Shown here piece after piece: positions 6,125 to 9,608 of a stretch of DNA of 9,608 nucleotides. Below the pieces are notes generated by a model. That model searched no databases and was not told where the DNA came from. It saw only the letters and a list, made by a program, of their open reading frames with translations. The position numbers and the translations under genes are program-made. The DNA lies in NCBI GenBank assembly GCA_937876435.1, contig CALEIL010000298.1:1-9608 (forward strand), in the 5' to 3' direction. Position 1 is the first letter of the stretch; each line of letters begins with the position of its first letter. This DNA comes from an uncultured Bacteroidota bacterium. GTDB lineage: Bacteria > Bacteroidota > Bacteroidia > Chitinophagales > Saprospiraceae.

Positions 6125-7456
6125 ATGCGTAAAACAGCTTTACGAAATGCAACAATAGTCAACGAAGGTCAGATCCTCCAGGGTGATTTATTGATCACGG
6201 GGGACCGCATCGAACGGATAGGCACCATCGATACGGCCGTGGATGAGAACATCGATCTGAAGGGGGATTTCCTGTTGCCAGGGGTCATCGACGATCAGGT
6301 TCATTTCAGAGAACCGGGGATGACCCATAAAGCCAATATCGCAACCGAATCCAAAGCTGCCCTGGCCGGCGGAGTGACGAGTTTTATGGAAATGCCCAAT
6401 ACCAAACCCCCCGCCCTGACGCAGGAAAAGCTGGAAGAAAAGTATCTGATAGCTGCGGGAAGTAGTTATACCAATTATTCATTCTTTATGGGGGTCAGCA
6501 ATGACAATTACGAAGAGGTGATGAATACCGATCCCTCGCAGGTTTGCGGGGTGAAGATATTTATGGGATCGAGTACAGGCAATATGCTCGTAGACAATGA
6601 GAATCAGTTGGAGAAAATTTTCAGTAACACGCCCATGCTGATTGCTACTCACTGCGAGGACGAAACCACGATCCTTCAGAATACCGCGTTTTTTCAGGAT
6701 ATTTACGGTGACGATATTCCCTTTGTTTTGCATCCCGATATTCGGAGCCGGCAGGCGTGTTACCTCAGTAGTTCGCTGGCCATTTCTCTGGCCCGGAAGC
6801 ACGGAAGCCGACTCCATATATTGCACATTTCTACCGCTGATGAAGTCAGGTTATTTGACAACTCGGTCCCGCTCGCGGAGAAGAATATCACGACTGAGGT
6901 GTGCGTCCATCATCTGACCTTCGACAGCAGGGACTACAAAATGAAAGGCGGACTGATCAAGTGCAATCCGGCTATCAAGCGCCCGCACGACCGCCATGCA
7001 CTCTGGGAAGCACTGCTGGATGACAGATTGGACATCGTAGCTACTGATCATGCGCCGCACACTATTGAAGAAAAGACAAATCCTTATGTGAAATGCCCGT
7101 CCGGACTCCCTCTGGTACAGCACAGCCTGGTGCAAATGTTGGAACACGTGCACGAGGGTAGGTTGACCCTGACCCAATTGGTTCATAAAATGTCGCATGC
7201 TCCGGCTGTCTGTTTCAGGATCCGGGACAGGGGATACATCAGGGAAGGATACAAGGCTGATCTGGTACAGGTCTCCAGGCAGGATCCCTGGAAGGTGGAC
7301 AAAGGCAACATATTGTACAAATGTGGATGGTCGCCTTTTGAGGGAAAGGAGTTTCAGTCCAGGGTCCAACGTACTTTTCTCAATGGCCGGTTGGCTTACG
7401 AGTCGGGACTGTTTGGAAAAGAATTGGCGGGAGAAAGGCTCTTGTTTGAAACCTAA
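6125..7456 (+). CDS. pyrC: Dihydroorotase (Bacteroidota-type)
   Basis: Dihydroorotase cyclises N-carbamoyl-aspartate to dihydroorotate, the third step of pyrimidine synthesis, in the cytoplasm. The 443-residue protein is an amidohydrolase. A short N-terminal beta-sandwich (about 1-52) leads into the barrel with DDQVHFREPG (56-65), MPNTKPP (90-96, substrate loop), GVKIFMGSSTGNML (142-155, K144 as likely carboxylated bridging lysine), THCED (175-179), HILHIST (231-237) and IATDHAPH (305-312, catalytic D308). The sequence recalls the P. gingivalis dihydroorotase throughout, including GGPLVQHSL-like and CGWSPFEG motifs. The usual first metal ligand (HxH) is Gln here: Q58-V-H60. Dihydropyrimidinase or allantoinase is the alternative, but the REPG motif and the overall match favour PyrC. 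An AGGAT lies directly before the ATG, too close to be a normal ribosome site. No clear terminator follows. Confidence 0.93.
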   Translation: MRKTALRNATIVNEGQILQGDLLITGDRIERIGTIDTAVDENIDLKGDFLLPGVIDDQVHFREPGMTHKANIATESKAALAGGVTSFMEMPNTKPPALTQEKLEEKYLIAAGSSYTNYSFFMGVSNDNYEEVMNTDPSQVCGVKIFMGSSTGNMLVDNENQLEKIFSNTPMLIATHCEDETTILQNTAFFQDIYGDDIPFVLHPDIRSRQACYLSSSLAISLARKHGSRLHILHISTADEVRLFDNSVPLAEKNITTEVCVHHLTFDSRDYKMKGGLIKCNPAIKRPHDRHALWEALLDDRLDIVATDHAPHTIEEKTNPYVKCPSGLPLVQHSLVQMLEHVHEGRLTLTQLVHKMSHAPAVCFRIRDRGYIREGYKADLVQVSRQDPWKVDKGNILYKCGWSPFEGKEFQSRVQRTFLNGRLAYESGLFGKELAGERLLFET

Positions 7457-7502
7457 CGAAAAATTCCACTTTTTTTACCGTGATCATAAGTAATTACGTA
7501 AA

Positions 7503-7531
7503 TTGGCGGCTTTAAGAAAACACTAAATTTT
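7503..7531 (+). promoter_or_regulatory. Candidate Bacteroidota promoter for the cytochrome gene
   Basis: TTG (7503-7505), an 18-base spacer and TAAATTTT (7524-7531) fit TTG...TAnnTTTG with one mismatch in the last base. They lie 22 bases before the ATG at 7554. With 97 bases separating it from pyrC, the cytochrome is probably transcribed on its own. Confidence 0.45.
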
Positions 7532-7553
7532 TTTCTCCTAAAAATTACAAATT

Positions 7554-8060
7554 ATGCATCATTTCATAAAATTTTTCACCCTGGTATTGGTTTTAGGTTT
7601 CATCAGTTGTGGAGGATCCGGAGAGGAAGGCACTACAGATAATAAAGCAACCAGCAGCAATACTGAGGAAAAAGAGAATACGCCCGCTCAATCGGATTCC
7701 AATGTTCCGGCGAGCGAACGGGTGGATCTTCAGAATAAAGGAATAGGACCGATCACCGACGTAGAGCTTCCCGAACAAATCGACCGGAAAATGGCGGTGA
7801 AAGGGAAGGAGATTTACGACAGCAAATGCGTGGCCTGTCATAACGTGGACACCAAACTGATCGGACCACCTCAGCGGGGGATCCTGGAGCGACGTACACC
7901 GGAATGGGTCATGAATATGATTATGAATCCCACCGAAATGCTGGAAAAAGATCCGTTAGCTAAAGACCTCCTGGAGGAATTCAATAATACTCCAATGCTC
8001 GATCAAAATATACCTGAGGAAGAAGCCAGAGCTCTGGTGGAGTATTTCAGGACTTTGTAA
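7554..8060 (+). CDS. Monohaem cytochrome c lipoprotein, nos-cluster-like
   Basis: This is a membrane-anchored class I c-type cytochrome acting outside the cytoplasmic membrane as an electron carrier. The 168 residues begin with a lipoprotein signal (GFISC, lipidated C19), followed by a flexible linker rich in Gly, Glu, Thr, Ser and Asn (about 20-55), then a single haem domain. The haem motif is CVACH (C92, C95, H96). M148 in NNTPML is the likely sixth ligand, and the domain ends in EEEARALVEYFRTL, typical of the last helix. The segment GIGPITDVELP (63-73) and the ERRTPEWVMNMIMNP segment (112-126) recall, from memory, the small cytochrome next to nosZ in Bacteroidota nitrous-oxide reductase clusters. 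No nos gene is in the window: pyrC precedes it and a hydrolase converges on it 24 bases away. The redox partner is therefore unknown. The haem and lipoprotein assignments are firm; the nos link is a recollection. Confidence 0.93.
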   Translation: MHHFIKFFTLVLVLGFISCGGSGEEGTTDNKATSSNTEEKENTPAQSDSNVPASERVDLQNKGIGPITDVELPEQIDRKMAVKGKEIYDSKCVACHNVDTKLIGPPQRGILERRTPEWVMNMIMNPTEMLEKDPLAKDLLEEFNNTPMLDQNIPEEEARALVEYFRTL

Positions 8061-8084
8061 ACACATCGACCTGGGCAGATAGTA

Positions 8085-8951
8085 TTATTGGGGAGTTCCC
8101 ATAAGGTCCTTCAAATCGCCTGACCGCAATAACGCAAATCTACCGCGTTCATCCACCTGAATGGTGGCTGCTTCGACTATGGGATCGTGTTCGAAGAACA
8201 ATAGATTGTGCTGATCTACCAGGTCGGAAAGGAATCGTTCTTTCTCTTCCAGTGTCTTCAAAGGCTGCATGTCGTATGCCATGATATAAGGTCTTCTGAT
8301 ATGCCACTGGCTGGGAATCAGGTCGGCACCGTACCACAATTTTCTGTCTCCCCCTGGGAGTGGAATGCCCGGTATCATCATCCCCGTCGTGTGACCGTCG
8401 AGAAATCGGACCTCTATACCATCGATCCACGGAACATCGTCCTTTTGTACGTCGATCATCCGGAGCAAGCCCTGGTCCCGCAGAGGGACAAAGTTTTCCC
8501 TGATAAAGGAAGCTTCTTCCCGGGGATTGGATTTGTACGCCCAATCATAATGTACTTCATTGCTCCAGTAGGTGGCATTGGGAAAGATAGGGTAAAGACG
8601 ACCCGAAGCGTCTTTTCCAAGGGCTCCCCCTACGTGGTCAAAATGAAGATGCGTGAGAAATACATCGGTAATGGATTCGGGTGGAACTGCAATCGACAGC
8701 AGGGATTCACTGGCGGTCGGACCCTGGGATCCAAACATCTGCCTGAATTTTTCTTCCTGTTTGTGTCCGATCCCGGTATCCACCAGAATTTTTCGGTCAC
8801 CGGTTTCGATCAAAAGGCTCCGCATAGCCCATTGACATAGATTATTCTCATCGGCCGGATTGAGTTTGTTCCACAATTTCCTGGGGACCACTCCAAACAT
8901 AGGCCCCCCATCAAGTTTGAAATATCCTGAAAGTACTGTAGTCAGTTTCAT
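8085..8951 (-). CDS. Metallo-beta-lactamase-fold hydrolase
   Basis: This 288-residue protein is a binuclear-metal hydrolase of the metallo-beta-lactamase superfamily. The full ligand set is present: THLHFDHVGG (H101, H103, D105, H106), DGHTTGM (H187), GAD (D210) and FFEHDP (H255). There is no signal peptide, so it should be cytoplasmic. The layout, with an insertion between the HxHxDH motif and H187 and a long C-terminal part, resembles the broad COG0491 group that includes N-acyl-homoserine lactonases. That group also holds many enzymes of unknown substrate, and nothing here fixes the substrate. It follows ribH by 25 bases on the same strand and probably shares its transcript, although no role in riboflavin synthesis is known for such an enzyme. 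Its 3' end faces the cytochrome gene 24 bases away, and no good terminator hairpin separates them. Confidence 0.93.
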   Translation of the reverse strand: MKLTTVLSGYFKLDGGPMFGVVPRKLWNKLNPADENNLCQWAMRSLLIETGDRKILVDTGIGHKQEEKFRQMFGSQGPTASESLLSIAVPPESITDVFLTHLHFDHVGGALGKDASGRLYPIFPNATYWSNEVHYDWAYKSNPREEASFIRENFVPLRDQGLLRMIDVQKDDVPWIDGIEVRFLDGHTTGMMIPGIPLPGGDRKLWYGADLIPSQWHIRRPYIMAYDMQPLKTLEEKERFLSDLVDQHNLLFFEHDPIVEAATIQVDERGRFALLRSGDLKDLMGTPQ

Positions 8952-8976
8952 ATATACAATGGATTATCCGGAGCGA

Positions 8977-9504
8977 TTACAGCTTCTGAAATGACTTGAA
9001 ACCGATCGATTTTTTGGTTTGATTTTTTAGTTTTTTCTCCAATGCTATCATTTCCAAAGCGGCTTCAGCGGCTTCTCTTCCTTTGTTTTCTTTGGATCCA
9101 TCGGCTCTTGCGAACGCCTGAGATTCATTATTGACGGTCAATACACCAAAGACAAATGGTTTCCCATATCTCATATTGAGACTCATAATGGCGCTGGTGA
9201 TTCCCTGGTTAATAAATACGTCGTGATCGGTTTCTCCTTTGATGACACAGCCCAGGCAAATCACCGCATCCGGTTCGACCGTGTTCTCCAGGAACAATGC
9301 CCCCAGTGGCAATTCAAAACTCCCAGGCACCATTTCATGAAAAATGTGCTCTTCCAGTATGGAAAAGTCCAAAAGAGTTTGTTTGCATTCTGAAGCCATC
9401 CGATCTGTAATCTGATGATTCCACTGGGCCTGGACTATCCCAATTTTCAGCTCTTCGGGTGATTCGATCACAGATTTGATTTGACTTTTCCCTTTTATAC
9501 TCAT
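8977..9504 (-). CDS. ribH: 6,7-dimethyl-8-ribityllumazine synthase
   Basis: RibH condenses 5-amino-6-ribitylamino-uracil with 3,4-dihydroxy-2-butanone 4-phosphate to the lumazine that riboflavin synthase uses. It acts in the cytoplasm, usually as a pentamer or a 60-subunit shell. The 175 residues are slightly longer than the usual 150-160 because of about 15 extra residues at each end. Motifs: W28-N29 (ring stacking position), VPGSFELP (59-66), GCVIKGETDHD (85-95, with H94 in the position of the conserved proton-transfer histidine), PFVFGVLT (116-123), R133 (phosphate-binding arginine position) and NKGREAA (140-146). Other riboflavin genes are not adjacent, as is common where ribH stands alone. 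The ATG at 9504 has an A/T-rich leader without a ribosome site. No FMN riboswitch is seen in the 104 bases before it. Confidence 0.96.
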   Translation of the reverse strand: MSIKGKSQIKSVIESPEELKIGIVQAQWNHQITDRMASECKQTLLDFSILEEHIFHEMVPGSFELPLGALFLENTVEPDAVICLGCVIKGETDHDVFINQGITSAIMSLNMRYGKPFVFGVLTVNNESQAFARADGSKENKGREAAEAALEMIALEKKLKNQTKKSIGFKSFQKL

Positions 9505-9550
9505 GATATCATAATTTATAATAGTGCTCCATTAGAAATTCTTAAAACAT

Positions 9551-9572
9551 ATGACGGATTCATTTTCGTCAT
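9551..9572. repeat. Hairpin upstream of ribH
   Basis: ATGACGGA (9551-9558) pairs with TTCGTCAT (9565-9572), an 8-bp stem with one G-T pair and a 6-base loop, 47 bases before the ribH start. On the minus strand a modest TTTT follows a few bases later, so it could be a weak terminator of an upstream gene or a leader structure. Confidence 0.3.
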
Positions 9573-9608
9573 CTCTTTCTCATCAAGCCTCGCTATAACT
9601 AAGGCTAT

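Noticed and set aside
7470..7476. Run of seven Ts after pyrC as a terminator
   Set aside because: No stem precedes it, so intrinsic termination is not supported.
8086..8102. Small inverted repeat GGGA-GT-TCCC at the end of the hydrolase gene as a terminator
   Set aside because: The stem is only 4-5 bp, lies inside the coding sequence, and has no T tract.
8208..8840. A 210-codon plus-strand frame inside the hydrolase gene
   Set aside because: Opposite the metal-binding motifs of the hydrolase, which are intact on the minus strand.
9516..9608. A minus-strand frame open from the window edge to a TAA 11 bases before ribH, possibly the end of an upstream gene
   Set aside because: Only 30 codons, a length easily reached by chance, and the residues show no family I know; undecided without the next bases.
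9505..9608. Possible FMN riboswitch before ribH
   Set aside because: The conserved RFN elements are not visible and the leader is short and A/T-rich.

Overview
The window reads as an ordinary core-metabolism stretch of a member of the Bacteroidota, with coding DNA near 50% G+C. A Saprospirales-like lineage is possible, but that is only an impression. Supporting signs are lipoproteins with Bacteroidota-style lipoboxes, start codons preceded by A/T-rich leaders with little or no Shine-Dalgarno sequence, several TTG...TAnnTTT-type promoter candidates, and a dihydroorotase that closely resembles, from memory, the Porphyromonas gingivalis enzyme.

Layout: (1) 1-1615, plus strand, the C-terminal half of a fused FAD/Fe-S D-2-hydroxyacid dehydrogenase whose N-terminal half lies before the window. 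(2) 1695-3287, plus, a GH20 beta-N-acetylhexosaminidase lipoprotein. (3) 3288-3668, an A/T-rich 381-base gap with several short perfect inverted repeats and a candidate promoter. (4) 3669-4244, plus, an unrecognised lipoprotein, followed by two tandem rho-independent terminators. (5) 6018-4370, minus, purK-purE with a 4-base overlap. (6) 6019-6124, a divergent purK/pyrC control region with a 14-base near-palindrome touching a perfect -7 box. (7) 6125-7456, plus, dihydroorotase. (8) 7554-8060, plus, a monohaem cytochrome c lipoprotein with its own promoter candidate. (9) 9504-8085, minus, ribH followed by a metallo-beta-lactamase-fold hydrolase, 25 bases apart.

How the genes work together: purE and purK carry out the bicarbonate-dependent carboxylation of AIR to CAIR in purine synthesis. 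The divergent pyrC makes dihydroorotate for pyrimidines, so the 106-base gap between them is a plausible place for joint nucleotide control. ribH makes the lumazine precursor of riboflavin and so of FAD. The dehydrogenase and the cytochrome are electron-transfer proteins but are not in one operon. The GH20 enzyme and the unknown lipoprotein are envelope proteins.

I found no mobile element, CRISPR array, RNA gene or recognisable defence system. The observations most worth a second look are the dihydroorotase with Gln in place of the first metal-binding His, a cytochrome of the type I associate with nitrous-oxide reductase clusters but standing alone, the structured A/T-rich gap before the unknown lipoprotein, and the palindrome between the pur and pyr genes.
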